Assembly (NCBI GenBank): GCA_036244855.1
Contig: BQKZ01000085.1
Span: 25,959 to 89,958, forward strand
Length of the DNA stretch: 64,000 nt
Reading direction: 5' to 3'
From: Temnopleurus reevesii
Taxonomy: Eukaryota > Echinodermata > Echinoidea > Temnopleuroida > Temnopleuridae
Below the pieces are notes generated by a model. The model was not told the DNA's origin and ran no database searches. It saw only the letters and a list, made by a program, of their open reading frames with translations. Shown piece by piece: positions 24,430 to 39,495 of this stretch (its first letter is position 1; the number at the start of each line of letters is the position of its first letter). The translations under genes and the position numbers were made by a program.

Positions 24430-27400
24430 CTTAATATATCAAATATGTCTGGCGTTTACAAGATGAACATTTCTGATATATCACTTGCATTATTTTCCAG
24501 ACATCCATTTAACACTGAAAGTTAGTTGCATTCGTTGCAATATGGCTAGTTCCTACATTACAAATCTTGCTATGTACAGTAAACTAATCAATTCCCACCA
24601 ATGAAAAATATGATTTAATATTAGGAAATGTGACAATTGTTCTTTTCCGAAAGACAAGAGTTGCCCCTTTCCTGTCCCATAATGTGTTCAAGGAGGAGGA
24701 GGAGGAGAAATGCGATATTACCGCGATCTTTAGAATTGATAACTATATCTGCCCCTGCCTGAGCAGAACAAAACTTTTCTAGAAGTACATGTATAATGAT
24801 TCGAATGAAAGCCAATTGCCATGGTGAGAGTTGCTTGAAATTGTTCCTAATTATATCTTTATCCACCCATAAGATCTTCAGATATAGTTAAAGTGTTCAA
24901 ATTGTATATTATTCATCTCATTAAACATTTTTACTTTTTTTATACCAATTTTTCCCTTTTAACCATCATTGACTACATCAATAAATCTAATTTACATGAA
25001 ATTGTTTGTATTATACCTTCCTTTTTGTATTTCAGTCAATTAGGCCTAATACCGTATAAAGTTTATGAAGTATACACATTATAGAACAATTTTGATTTGA
25101 TTATTAATTTTTACTTTAATTTTTTTGATTTGACAATGAGATGATATTCGAAATCTCTTTTTTTATCAATAAATGATACAATATTCAAGTTAATTTGAGT
25201 TGGATCTGAACACTTTGATAACGCTTTTAAGCAAAATCAGTAGGGCTCATTTTAGGTAAATAAAACACAACTTTTTATAATACCCGTTATATGTTCTATG
25301 ATTGATATGCATGGCGTTGTAGGCAGCCATATTGTTTGTCATTGTATCTTGAAACAAAATGAATCAAATCGCACTTGGCGCTCACACACCAAGAAAATAA
25401 TCTGATTTCACAAGCCAGAATATAATAATGCTCAAATTTTTTAACGTCTTGTTTTACGAGGGGTATGCGGAAGTCCCCAAAATAAGCAGGTAATTTGCTC
25501 CTATTACTCCGCGCATACTACGGTGGGCAATAATTTTTTGGCTATTTCTTTGGCGGCGGGAACGGAATAGTACATCTTTAGGTGGGAGGGATGTCTGTCC
25601 CTCTTATCATATCAAATTATGAAAATTGAGAACGATTTTGACGCCGCAGCCTTGCGTACTTTCAACAGATTCCCTTCCGGATTATCGGGGAGAGGGGAAA
25701 AGAGATATGAGAGTTTCAGAAAACAAAATGGTGAAATGATCATCGTTCTTGCTTTTATGTTTCGTTTTAACCAGTAATCATGCCACAAAATATTTGGAAA
25801 TACAAGTAAAACAAACATTTGGCAGTTGTTTTCGGTTGATCATTTATAAACTGTGAAAAGTTGGGAAAATACAATGAGGTTGAGAATGTTCGTAAGGTTG
25901 GACAAATTCGAAACTGAATGCATGTCTGCATGAAATTAATGACTACTTTGGTGTAAGGGAGTTAGTATTTAGAGGTAAATCACCCCTTTTCATAATGTCA
26001 AACGATTAATGAATATAGTGTCCTATTTAACCTTTTTTCCCGTTTCATATACCCGATTTGGGGGAGCATCCATCGAAATCGGAAGTTTGTAGGAACGCTG
26101 CAAAGTTCAGACCTCCCCTTAAGGACAAGATTTGAGTCAGTTTGAGGGGTGGATTTCACCTCCCACACCCGTCCCAATTTTCACACCCTATGCAGTAAAC
26201 AGGAGGGACATGTTGTACGTATCAGTGCACTTGTCCGTCATCCCCTTGCCGGGGTTTCCACCGAGGCGTTACTTGAACTCGACCGGGGAAGTGCCCCGGA
26301 CTGGTAAAACATGCTGCCGTGATGTGGCAGAGACTCTGGAGCGTAGCTATCAATAGCATGCACATAGTGTGGACTATGTCGTCATCTTATGACGATATCC
26401 GTCTCCTCCTTATTCTTCCTCTCCTCTTTCTTTCTTCCATTCTTTCTTTCTATAAATTTCACCCTCACGGTTGTTTGTTGTGTTCCATGTCTGCCCCCCC
26501 CCCCCTCTCCTCGATTATTTATTCATCTTTCTCTCATTTCTCTATGTAACTCTGCTCTCAATTTCCCAAACTCTATTTCGTATCTTCTCTCTTCAGCCTC
26601 TCCCCATCTGTCTCTTCCTCTTTTCCTCCATTTTATCATCCTCCTTACCTTGATCTCCTCCACATTTCTCGAGCTATTATTACCCACCCCATGCAGACTC
26701 TCAACTCTGCCACCCCCTCCCTCTTTCTATCTACACTTCCCCTATGCACACCTTTATATCCAGTTCAATTCAATTCAAAATAAAACTTATCTTCCCATAT
26801 CCCCGCCCCTCTTCAAATCGCCTCTTCACCTCCCCCATGCACAACCCATCTACCTATTACGTCTCTGACCTAGCTCCGCTTGCCCGAACAGCAGCAGGAC
26901 TGCATTCTAAAACCTAAACCCGCAGTTGAGGGCCGGATGTAACCCTCCCAAGTGCCCAAGTGTCGCATATTCACGGATTGAGTACGATTTTAGGCGGCAA
27001 ATCAATATACCGACTAAAATATTGAAACATGTGGTTTTTACCGACCAAAAAGTTTATCTCTCCCCTCCTGAGACCAAATTTCATCCCGATATCTCATTCG
27101 ATTCATCCCATTTTCCGTCCAAAATATTCAGACAATGGTATGATTCAACAAAACATGGCGATGATTAACAGATTATTACAACCATTCCACTTCACCTTTT
27201 TAAGGACTTTATATGAAAAATAACACGTGTGAGGATGAGGTTTTTTATCAGTATGATCAATCAGATGGGAATAAGGTAGAAACACAGATTTGAAGAAAGT
27301 TCACGAGTTTAATGGGGGTTTTTTTTCAATCCTAATTAAGAAACATGAATATTGTTGGAAAAGAAATCATAATTCAGTTGAACAATCAATTTGTAATCAG

Positions 27401-30400
27401 ATTTCATGATCCGTTCTTTCAGATGACGAAAATTTTAAACAAAGTGGCCCGTATTCCGATAGCGAGGTTTAAGTTAACCCTGGTCTAAATCTGTGGTTTA
27501 AGTATGGATAGCCAAAAGTGCCCAAACTTTATTTACAATGTATAATTCTTATGTTAACTGCTCTCTTTTCCCATGCTATAATAATGTAGAAAAAAATTAA
27601 AGTTTTTATACCAAGACAGTTTAAAATACTATGAGAGACAAATGAACTGGTAAATTAAACAAAGACTGATATAGATTCAAGCCTCTTTTGGCTTACCATA
27701 CTTAAACCACAGATTTAAACTCTAGTTTAAGTTAAACCTGCTATCAGAATACGGGCCAGTATGTCTAGGATATCATGCTTCATGATACACTGTTACAGAG
27801 ATGCTAGCACTTTCTGGAATATGCATGAGGTCAAAATTAAGATGTGAATAATGCAAAAGCTGAAGAAAAGTGAGTGCAAACATGACAAATATATCTACAC
27901 TCTCAGCCATTCACATGTTAGCTTTGAAATCATATGAAAAATACATCTCATGTTCATAACAGAACAATTGGTACCTCTACTGTAATAATATGATGGTATT
28001 AATGTTTACATCGATGACAGAAAATCATCGTTTATCATGTTTTAGATCAAGTTAAAGCTATTTTTCTTCAAATTAACAAAAATAAGAACAAAATGTTGGC
28101 TGTATATGTCGATGACGTTCAAATGACTAAATTTCAAATTCCAAATTCCAAAATTAAACAAAAGATCAACATTGCTATGGTTCAAGTCCAGTATGAAGTC
28201 GCTTTATAACTTCCTAGCTCCATTCTTCCAAAATTTCTCAAATATCCCTTCATTCTATATTCATGGTCATTAAACTTTCATGTATACGTCTATTGAGTTT
28301 ATTGGTAGGTTATGACGAGGGTAAAATCAAATGTGTGATTGGAAATGGGGTAGATGTTTACGTTACCATGGCAACATGATGATGTCATAAAAGAACGCCA
28401 GACGGTATGAAGATTTTCAAGTTCCCACTGACGAAATATCCAAGGTGCGGAGAGCTTTATGGCAAAAACGCCAAGAAGTTTTATGTGGTCAGAGTTATGA
28501 CGAACATATAGTAAATACAGTGCACATTAATTTTCATCGGCAGTGGGTTTCAGTCTTTCGTATGATTCGTATGAAGAAAGGAAATTGTAATGGGGTGGGG
28601 ATGTTATAAACAAAGAAGGGGGCATGGGAGCGAAGCAGAGTAATTTACTGTGGAACACACGAGCTCGAGTAGACATGGTAGAACCTGCGCTAAGCAATAT
28701 CAAGGCAAACAGTTCAACATCTTAGTAAGATCTGGGCGATTCTGCTTTGTGGATTGTTCTGTAAAGATTCGCTGCGCGGGTGAACCACTCATGTGTGGAT
28801 ATACATACATACATACACACATACATACATACATACATACATACGTACATACATACATACATACATACAATCAGTATGTATACGATATCAAGAAAGATTA
28901 CTCTTCTTTAGCACTTATCAAAGGTGTTTGAGTGTTTTTTTCTAGTGTGGATATATCGTCTTCCTAATTGAATGCAAAGAAAATATAAATTAAGAAAATA
29001 CATGACTGAAAAAATGGTGTTTAGTAGATTAACCGAAGAACAATATTGGACCAAATGCTTTATTTCTACCAGTAAAAACAAACATTAGCTACAAAATATT
29101 TCATGCAACTCGATTAAGTCCATACACATATATATCTGACAAAGATGGAAGCTAAGCGGCTCACGATGAGAAATTTATAGTGATTGCAACATTTCTACCA
29201 TATCGATATGCCTCATCTTACAATAACATAAACATAAATATTTCTCGTCAGTCACATGCATAGTAGATTGTGAAACAGGTAGATGAATACACAGGCGTTA
29301 GACAGTACAGGCAGGTATATGAACCTCGGATAACCATGGCATATTTCCATGGTAAATGCATTAACTATGAATCATGTTTAATACCTAATTAAGTTTATCC
29401 GCGTATAGCAAGTGCACGACCTCAATCACACAATATTTTAAAATTCACTTTTTCTCGACAAAATGAGGAAAATTACACGCACAAGGCGCGTATGAACAGT
29501 CACCGAGTCACAGCAAAGACCTGTTCATACATCTCGCCTGTGATCATAATTTTATCCTGTACACATCTTAGGATAATTAGTTCTACAATGCAAATGGTAT
29601 CTTAAGACTTTGAGGCAAAATTGCTTGGATGCCCTCCATTGACCGGCCCTCTGAAATTGGCTCGACCTCTTTTTTGTTTTTCATTGAAGTTTAAAAAAAC
29701 AAACAATTTTTTTGGGGGGTGGGCTATTGTACGGACAGCCGATGTGACTTTTTATATGATCTTGAGTACTTTTGCAAAGGGATTGTCTAGCTCCACCCCC
29801 ACTAAAAATAAATAAAAAAGGAAATCGATCCTAAAGGATACTAAATGCCCCAATTCGTCTCATTTTGCTCCCTCTATACATAATAAGAAATAATTACATC
29901 TGAAAATATCTCCACATTTCTTCGGAATACCATCAACTTCCATTTCGGCCCTTCATGTAGAATGGACTCGAAGTAAAAGCATGTTACATTTTGAGTGTGA
30001 ACGCGTCCTAATTTACCTTGAAAGCTATCCATACCTCTTGTTCCAACTATTACGTGACTACGACGTCACGTCAAAATGGGGATGCCTAAAACGATATGAC
30101 AAGCACATTATGAGGTCATTGTTAATATAAACCCACTGGCTTGCAAATCGCTCGCTCACCCTACATAGGTGATTGCATGAACACGTTATAGCGACAGGTC
30201 ACAGACATACATTAAAATTCCCCATATACACGTTGGACAGCCATGAAGCCAATGTATGGCTTGAATGAAAGCTACTAATGTAAGATATACATGTAATGCT
30301 AATGCTGCAAAAAAAAACACCTGTAAAAATAGACTCAATTTAATCTTTACAAACAATAAAATCGAAATGGGATATAGTAATGAGATATATTCAAAATAAC

Positions 30401-33400
30401 ACTATTGAAATCAGTCTTATTCATCATTTACATTTTTTCTGATACTGTTCTGATGGTGCACTCATATTAAACATGTTAAAGGGAATTAACCCAAGGTATG
30501 GGCGTAAAGTTCTGCTTATATACATGTATGAACAGTCATCCATGTTGGAAGCCATTTTGTGCATGTACGTTGCCAACTCAAGGAGCCTATTAGAGGTGTA
30601 AATCAAAAATTTGAAAATGAATAACTTTTGAACGGACCATTCGATTTTGCTCAAATTTTGATCACCATAATTTTCTTCATTGTCTCAAAGCACATCATTG
30701 GCTGGCTAAAGTTCCCCTTTAAAAAATCTTTTATTTGATTTCAACATAGTGATATTGAAGCAAACAAAAACTTACATCCAATTTGACGTGGACATGCCAT
30801 AGGATGATCAAGGATAGAAATTAATGAATAGAGGCGCTTAAATCGGATTAGTTTTTATTCGTCACACGGTCATTGTCCGCATATACATGTACATCTCTCT
30901 ACAAGGATGATATTCATAATACAAAAGATATAATTCATAACACAACGGATGAAATTATCTGCATAATGGATGTTATCTGACATCCTTTCTGCTGAATATT
31001 AAAAGCACAATCCTCGATTATCAAGGATGTTTATTTTTGGAGTGATTAGGAAAATTAATTTTTGCTTTCTACAGCCATGCGCAAGGACTGTGAATTGTTT
31101 ACCATGTTTACAATATACATTTTTTGCTAAAGGATAAATGTTGCTGATGACATGTGTTATTTTCAATGTTTGCTGTAATTTTGAAATGCATTGTATATAT
31201 CAATCTTTAACTCTTCTTTGTACTTTTCTAAATAATCTAATTTCAATATACATTGTTCAAATATGGGTCTTAAATGTGTAATCAGTGTTCTTTTAAACCT
31301 CAAATGAACATAAAATTGATGTCAATGTTACCAAACACTCTGTAATCAGTAAATTCTCAATTAATGAATGAAATCTATCAGTGTACATCCTTAAAAGTAC
31401 AACCTTTCTGAAGTTGTACAATTAGGACTTGATCCTTAGCTTTTATTGTTTTGTGTTGTTCATATTTTTCCCCCTCTATCTTATTTGATTGACTGATCTA
31501 TGACGAATATGAATGATTTTTTACCACAACGTATTTGAAATTAAACGTGAATCTATATTTTGTATATATATATATTTGTGTATTTTTTTGTTATAGGGCT
31601 TTCTTCGAAAGCAGGTCAGTTTCAATTACTTGAAGAAACCACCCTATTGAAAGAAAACTTGAATAAATGCATAAATATCTTGCTTTACCTTAAAGTCTAG
31701 CCAGATTGCCTACTGTATCCCATGCTATCTCCTTCTGAAGTAACATATCCCATCCTTTATAGTACTACACCTTAACTACAGAGGAAATGAGAATACAAGA
31801 TAGCTAACAACCCTTCGAACACGTTACGTTAATGCAGAGTACACGTAGCATTTCCAATAAGATCATCCTAATCTCATTGTGGAAAATTGGATTAATGTAC
31901 ATGATATTGATATCGGGGGACATTTTTTTTTCCAGGGGTTATACCTGCACACATGGCCATGTGCATGATAGATCCAGTCTCTGCTATGTAGTGACACGGG
32001 GGTGCAAGTTTGATCGACAGCCCATGTGATTAACTTATAATGAAAGTCAGGATTAATTTTAGCGCGATGATGACCTAATTATGAGATGGATATGATAATA
32101 AAGGCATACGTGGGATATTAATATGTAGTCCCGTCCCATAGGTGTTCATGTTATCTTCTAAGTTTATTAGTTCTCAGGTGTGTTGTACACCTGGTGATGG
32201 TGAAAACACACATAGCTAATGACTTGAGTTCTTCATTTATCTTGATACATGCCATCGATTTTAATCAATTTGTTCCAATTTTCCTGGTATACTCAATAAG
32301 TGGGTTATAAAGTTTCACTACATCATGCGCCTGGAGCATAAAACAAGTTTGCAATCAACCTCAAACTTAAGTAACACGATATAAAGTATTTCCGAAAAAT
32401 TAAGTCGAACGCAGATAATAGATTTGTACGTCGTGTATTCAACTGTGCGGACACAACAATAACAAGCCGGTTCCAATTTCAATGGCATAACAAAGCAGCA
32501 TTGAATTTGTGTTCGACTTAATTTTTCGAAAATAGTTTATATCGTGTTAAGTAAATATTTTGCCATAAATGGGCTTATGATTTATAGCAATCGTACGGTT
32601 GATTGGAAATATTTATATTACGGGGCTCTGGTAACTTAAAACACCACATGATTTTGATATGGTATTATTAGTTCTTTCAACCATTTGGAAATTTTATTTA
32701 GAGGTCACACAGAATTGTACACAATCTTCTTGAGAATTCTATTTCCCGAAAAAAAATCTTCTTTTCGTCAGCTGTGCTCCCTTAAAATAAGTTTTCTACT
32801 TTTGAGTAGGAATGGTAAAACTTGCAGAGTTAGACGAAGAAGTAAATGTAGGAGTATCGATAGCAGGGGGCGTAAAATAGTACTTAGAATATATACAGGT
32901 ACATTATTTCTCCGTTATCTATTCGGCACTTTACAAGAAAAATAAAAAGTAATTATATTCAACTAGAAATTTACTAATAAACATGGCACATATGATGAGG
33001 AGAATGGAAAATGATCTGAGTTAAGGGGATCCTATTATTTTAGTTAAAGGGGCTCCTGCCAGGGTTTGGAAAAGGTTAAGCAAACAATAAAAACAGCATC
33101 CCGTCTCGCCAATCGGATATCGGGATCACTCGTTCAAGCATCGAACTTTATTCTCAATTTGCATAATTCCTTGTAACATCATTTAATGAACGAGTAAATA
33201 TGACAGGTTAGTTGTCCTTGGGCAAGACTCACTAAGACTTCTTGAATGGCGACGCAATTCCTGCGATTCATTATTCAAAAACTCGTAAAATGCAATGAGG
33301 GGATTATCGGCTACACTGTCCCTTCAATGAATTGAAGTAAGCACCTATTCCGAAACCACACCAACAGGTGACCGTACACTCATCGTGATGTAATTGGCCA

Positions 33401-36400
33401 ATAAAGTCACACTTGTCGATTATTTCAACCAGATCATGCAGATTGAAGTTATAAGCAAGCGGTGTAAATAATCCACTTCCTAAAACACACTTACACACCA
33501 TCACGCGAGCTTTAAGTAAACGTACATCTATTTGGGTCTTCTTAAAACGAAATATAAAAAGATTAACCGGATCAGGATGGTAACGAAGTTAAGTCATTTT
33601 GGATTATCTTTCGAACCTCAAAGTAATTAAAAGATAAACACTAATATCGCACAAGTTGCATCCGAGACACACGTACAAGAATAAAGATTTAATCGCGCAT
33701 GCAGCCTAAGTTGTCCCTTAACTAGCATTTTGTCCACTTTAAAGGTATGTACCGATACGAACATACATCAGTGCAGTACACGTAGATTCACCTTGTATTC
33801 TGAAGGAACATGCATTGTAAATATTTACAATTATATAAGCAATAAATAGATAAATAAATTAATGAATAAAAACCTTATTCTGTTAAAGATAATCAAGAAT
33901 CGGCACCATTAAAAAGAGTGTCGATATTTTTTTCTGCACAACATGGCACAAATGTATATGGCTGTGTTCTATAACTGACCCTACCAAAAATTGCCAGATC
34001 AATCTCCTGTGTCATTCTTTAAAACATTGAATCATGAACTTAGAATTGTATCTGTATCTTTTTTGCTTCCTCAACCATTAAAAATAAGAACAAAGTATAG
34101 AAAATGAAGATTTTATATTGGAATGAAGAATATTTATGTTTGAAAGTGTCACTGTCCAACCGTTTTCAGGTCATTTACAGATTGAATTGGGAATAAACAT
34201 GCTCTGAACACACTGAAGGTGGGTAGACGAACCCTAATACCATTATAAAATTAGACTTTAGAGATTATTGAGGGCAAGGATATGCCCATTTTAGATAATA
34301 GACATGTACATTATGTGCGTTTTGTGTACCTCGAGGAGCAGAAAACTAACTTAAAGTGCATGGCACATCATGTTTTGAAGACTAAAAATAAAAAAATAAA
34401 TTTTTAGATAAATACATGAATTAATGCCGAGATCAACGCTTGTCATTGAAGTAATCTTTACTATGAATGTTTATCATATAAACCCTGTGTAAATGGAATA
34501 AATATATTGACATGAGATATGAGAGATAATAAAGTATGGATTCAAGATCATTGACTCGGGTCTACATGTTAAAGGTATTCGTTGTCGATGACCATTTCAC
34601 CCTATGGTGTCTTGCTTCGCAGTATACATATACCTCGTCAGACCTCGTCTATTTGGACCCCATCACATGCCAACTCCATCTCGATTACAGTTGGAAAATG
34701 TCCCTAACTTCTCTCCTCCACTTCTAACAAGCAGGCCTCTGTCAGCAGCTAAATTGTCCTTAAATGATCCGGCGGAGCTTGTGGGCTGGTGGACCGCCCG
34801 CTTACTCCGGTGCTTACGGCGATCAACACGCGGCGAGCATCAAGGGTTTGAGCGGGGAGAGCGCGTAAGTGCCCCCCGAGCTGTCGGCCTATTATCGGCA
34901 CTGCGCGAAGGGTTCGCCCCGTGGCGCGACATTTGTAGCAGTCTGACCCCATTGTGGCGTTGCCTACTTAGTACCCTGTGGGGATCCTATTCCAACCCTG
35001 ATTGATACTTGCTTGTCTTTTCCTCAGAGATTCCTGTCTTGTAGGGGATCAAAATGATACTGTTAATATTGAAATAGGGCTTGTTGTTACAGTGCTGGGT
35101 TCTCGTGTACTTCTGAGAGTTGGAATTGCTTCAATTTGTTAGTGTTTCTCTATCAAGTCCGCTGCCATGTTACTTTCTTTTCTTTTTAAAATGATCTATG
35201 TCCACTTTCTTTGTCATTTGTATATATAATGTTTATTCCTCAAAGCTGACGCTTCTTTAAATTGTTACATACGATATTCAGAAATCCTAAATTACCATTG
35301 AAATAATTATGTTTTCGTCACACTTGACAAATGAGACACTGAAACCGCCCTTAGATGCCAAAACTTTTTAAGCTTCCTGAAGTTATTCCGATTCTCAAGT
35401 TCAACAACTTAACTGTCTTCAGAAAAGTAGATCTGGACCCAAGTCATTATATATCACAGCGACTATTTGACGTTATGCAGGGAAGGCAAAGGTTCTTTCT
35501 GATCGAATGACAAATGGTGCCATAATTGTTGGAAGTAAGTTCCGATCTACCCAAGATAAACTACAAATTAAAAGAATTTTAAAATGACAAAAGAAGCGAT
35601 AATCTTATCATGTATTCGTCGATAGAAGATACCCATCATGCTCATGCATCAGTGATTTTGATTGGACAATAGCAATATATTCCGATCTTTCTCTCAACAC
35701 CCCGTAAATGCCCTCTTTACCTCTCATGCAGCCATCTTTATTGTGTTCACTTCTCAATATTCCTGTGAATATAATCTGCATGAACTTGCAAAGGATATGA
35801 TTCAAATTCAATTGTTCCTAATTTAGCCCGAAATCCACCCTCCATTCGTTCCAGATCGGAAGACTGGCAAGCGATGTGTTGGCTAGCCCTCTCACCTCAC
35901 CAGTCTCAAACACAAATCGAATCAGACCTCTTATGTCTTTGCGTGCAGCGGGACAATCAAGATGGGGTAACTTTCTCGATTTCTCATCGTGAAATTAGGT
36001 TGGCAAATACACGCACGGTTGCTTTATTTTACAATCTTTCTGTCTTGAGGAAAAAAAATCACTCTTTCGTGATAGGTCTATAAGAAGTGTCAAGACGGTG
36101 AAGTCGGAGCAATATCGGGCATTTGTGATTGAGAAATCATCTTGGACAAACATACCACCCCCATCCTTCCGCTCCCGTCTTAAATCGGCACCTCTTCTAT
36201 AAACTAACCCTTGTATATCTTATAATTAATTATTTTAGCAGCCCTATTAACATGATTAATGTCTTTCATTTCATTAAAATTATTTATAATAGGAAAGGGG
36301 GATTGTCATAACGTGTATAAATGTGTTCCGACAATATGATCAGGTCATTAATGATGATTTTCGTCACCGCCCAGCTCGTCTTGTACAATGTCTTTGATGC

Positions 36401-39295
36401 GCGTAATTGTGACGAAATGACGAGACCGTGACGAAATACTAAAATGGCGCGTGGAACAGAAGAAATCACATTGTATTTCATTTTTCATTCAAAACTCATT
36501 TTCCTCATTTTCAAAACTCATGATACAGTGGGCATTTTATTTCAACTTTCTCCCACAAATCGAAACTTCTCTGCGAAAACATTTCATATCCTGAAAAGAA
36601 AATATTGCCCTACTTACATGTAGCTAAACTCACACTGGAAAATATTGAGCAGTACATTTTTACTTATTTTCGGCATAAAAGCCTGTTGGTCATTGCCTGC
36701 TTTATGGATTGTGGATATTGCTCAATTCTGGATTATATGACCAGTAGCACGTTGCTATGTCGTGTAGATTAAAGTAAGGAAGGATCAGAAACTTCTGGCG
36801 GAAGGGGGACGGTCATTGCATATTTCCGCGTGGCTGGGTGAAATAATTAGTCCAATTTTAAAGTTCTTGTCTAGGTCCGATCTGCCAAGCTGCTGTGGGA
36901 TCATGGCAAACCGGCAACGTAAATAATGACGCGCTTCCGAACTGCAACATGCACTTTTTCTGTACTCTCGGTCTAAGCACGCGTTGTCGAAGATCTCCAA
37001 GTTCAAGTCCATGCTGTGGGCGCGCGCAAGAAACACCTGAACCTAATCACCAATAATCATCGGACGCGCCGTTGCCAATTTAGATGGTGTCGTCATGTAC
37101 CTGTCTTAATCAAACTAAATTGACAAAACCAATATTCTTCCGATTCGGTGTTTGACCTCGTTATTAGGACAAGGGAACACGTGAAATTAGCCAGTACCGG
37201 GGAGTTCTTATTCTATTATCCTGTCAAGAGTCGATGGACAGTCGATTCTTAAGAGGTGATGAAACAACCTCGGTGACCTTACATTATTACTTTCCTGGAC
37301 TCAATTACATACACTGATTGCGATGCACATTTGTGGAAAATCTTTATCCATAAATTGGTTGAAAATGATTGTCAAAAAATGCTTTCTAACTTATCATCTT
37401 AGAAGTCGAACATGGTCAGATGGTCGACGATAATTTTTAAGTTACACTTCTTTATTCTTCAAATTTTGGTTTCACATCAATGCATAAATTTCATATTCTT
37501 ACAGACCGGAGAGAGCCAGGGGATCATTAAACCCTCCAAAGTTGAATACATTTCAGGATTCCGAATCTTAGTTTCGTTTAACATGATGTGTCAGATAACG
37601 AAAATATGTCAATATATGCTAACAATTGCTTTATTGACATCGATTCTCGCTTTTATCACTTCTCAAGTGGGAACAGTTGTAATAATACCGAGAACTTTCC
37701 TTTAGGGTCAGACCTCACTATTTTCCCAAAATATGTGTAGTCATAATTAAAACAATTTCTCTAACATTTCTATATCTTAGTTTTCATTTCCATTTAATTT
37801 TACCTATTTCACAAATATTTCGTGGCCATTCATCCGACTACATTTCTACATAAAAATATTTACTCCATAAATGCGAGATATTTTAAGTGACATACCGCCT
37901 ACAAAGCCCTTCCCCGATGGATCTAGAATGAGAAAGAACTGCTGTCACGGTCCTCCATTTTTCCCATTTTATGGAGATTTTGGTGGTATAAAGTCTTTCT
38001 GTAAAACAAGAGAACTTCCGATATGTCATATTTCTTTCCTCTAACATTTTTGCTCGTCTATATTACGGTCCCGTGGGCCTGAGAAAGATGGAAGTCTTTC
38101 ATCAAAATCAGGACGGTTATCTCGGTCCGTCTACGAAACTTGAAAACATGAACACACGGAAACCACCATCAGATTGGGTTCTGTGTCAAGGTTATGAGAA
38201 ACAAAACCATGGAAATATGTGAGTATTTTTAAGGCAGTATGTAAATTTTACAAGGTTGTCTCATAGCATGAATAATCATTTTAAGATTTGAAATATTCTT
38301 AACAGATATGCCATTTTTTAATTAATTTTTAAACTAAAAAAACAAAAATCATATTTGTATTGACATATCGCTTTCAGATTTATTTATAATTAGTTTCCAC
38401 ACCACCTTCCTCCATCCTAGGAAAGTGATAACGTTTTTCTTTGTAAGCCTTCCCCCCATTCACAGATCCTTGATCCACCCCTTATTTCATGGTACATACA
38501 AAACAAAATAATGATAATTATACTTAAGTTTTGAAGCATCAATATCTAAAATAAAATACCTTAATAGTTAGTGCACCAAACTTGAAGGCATACACACTAA
38601 CAACGAAATTATAGCAAATATATATGATAAACTTAATTTTCCTTCGACCTAGGATTGATCCAAGTCGATCACCCCTTCACAAAGTTCATTGTTTGATCCG
38701 ATTACCCAGTCACACTCCCCGAGTAAATCCAGCCAATCCAAGAAGCTCAGAAAGAAAAATGACGCGGCTTCTTACAAGTGACATCTCAACTTATGATCCC
38801 CTCCACAATCACCATTTGTTTCCATCTAAACTCGCAGATTATTTATGTCAAAGGATTTAAAAATATCTAAAATATCCACCCTTGTTGTCATTTTTCCCTC
38901 TGGCATTTGTTGTACAATATAGTTGGGGTTTGTTTTGTGTCAAAACGGTGATTTGTAGAAACCGGAAAGATTTGTTGGAAAATCCTCGACTATGTTGGTT
39001 TTGACCTTTTTGGTATAGAGGACAAGCTTGGAAGTAAAGGAGTTACATTGAAGAAAGCAAGATATACAGTGACTCCTTAGGGACCAACCAGACTTAGACA
39101 TGACCTTTCTTCAAATGGAACAGAAAGGGCGAATATGAAATATCAAGTTCAAAATTTATTTTCAGGTACAGAAGAGAGCTAAAGCAGAATGTCTTTAACT
39201 CGGGTTCAATTTTCATGTTCAATGAGTCGTCAGTAATTTTACGAACCGGTTTATAAATAGGGAGCTGCTGCATGGCTATAAAGAAGGATGAAGAC

Positions 39296-39346
<51 letters not shown>

Positions 39347-39406
39347 AATGATGATGATGATGATGATGGTGATGAAGATGATGATGATGAGAATGATGAT
39401 GAAGAC

Positions 39407-39454
<48 letters not shown>

Positions 39455-39458
39455 GAGA

Positions 39459-39495
<37 letters not shown>

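Noticed and set aside
26389..26868. 159-codon ORF rich in Pro, Leu and Ser
   Set aside because: It is produced by a pyrimidine-rich strand, and several overlapping frames are open. No domain was recognised.
33304..33504. 66-codon minus-strand Cys-containing ORF
   Set aside because: It looks slightly like a small secreted peptide but has no signal peptide or recognisable cysteine pattern.
35852..35864. AGATCGGAAGA, similar to the start of a sequencing adapter
   Set aside because: Only 11 bases match and the following bases differ, so it is within chance expectation.
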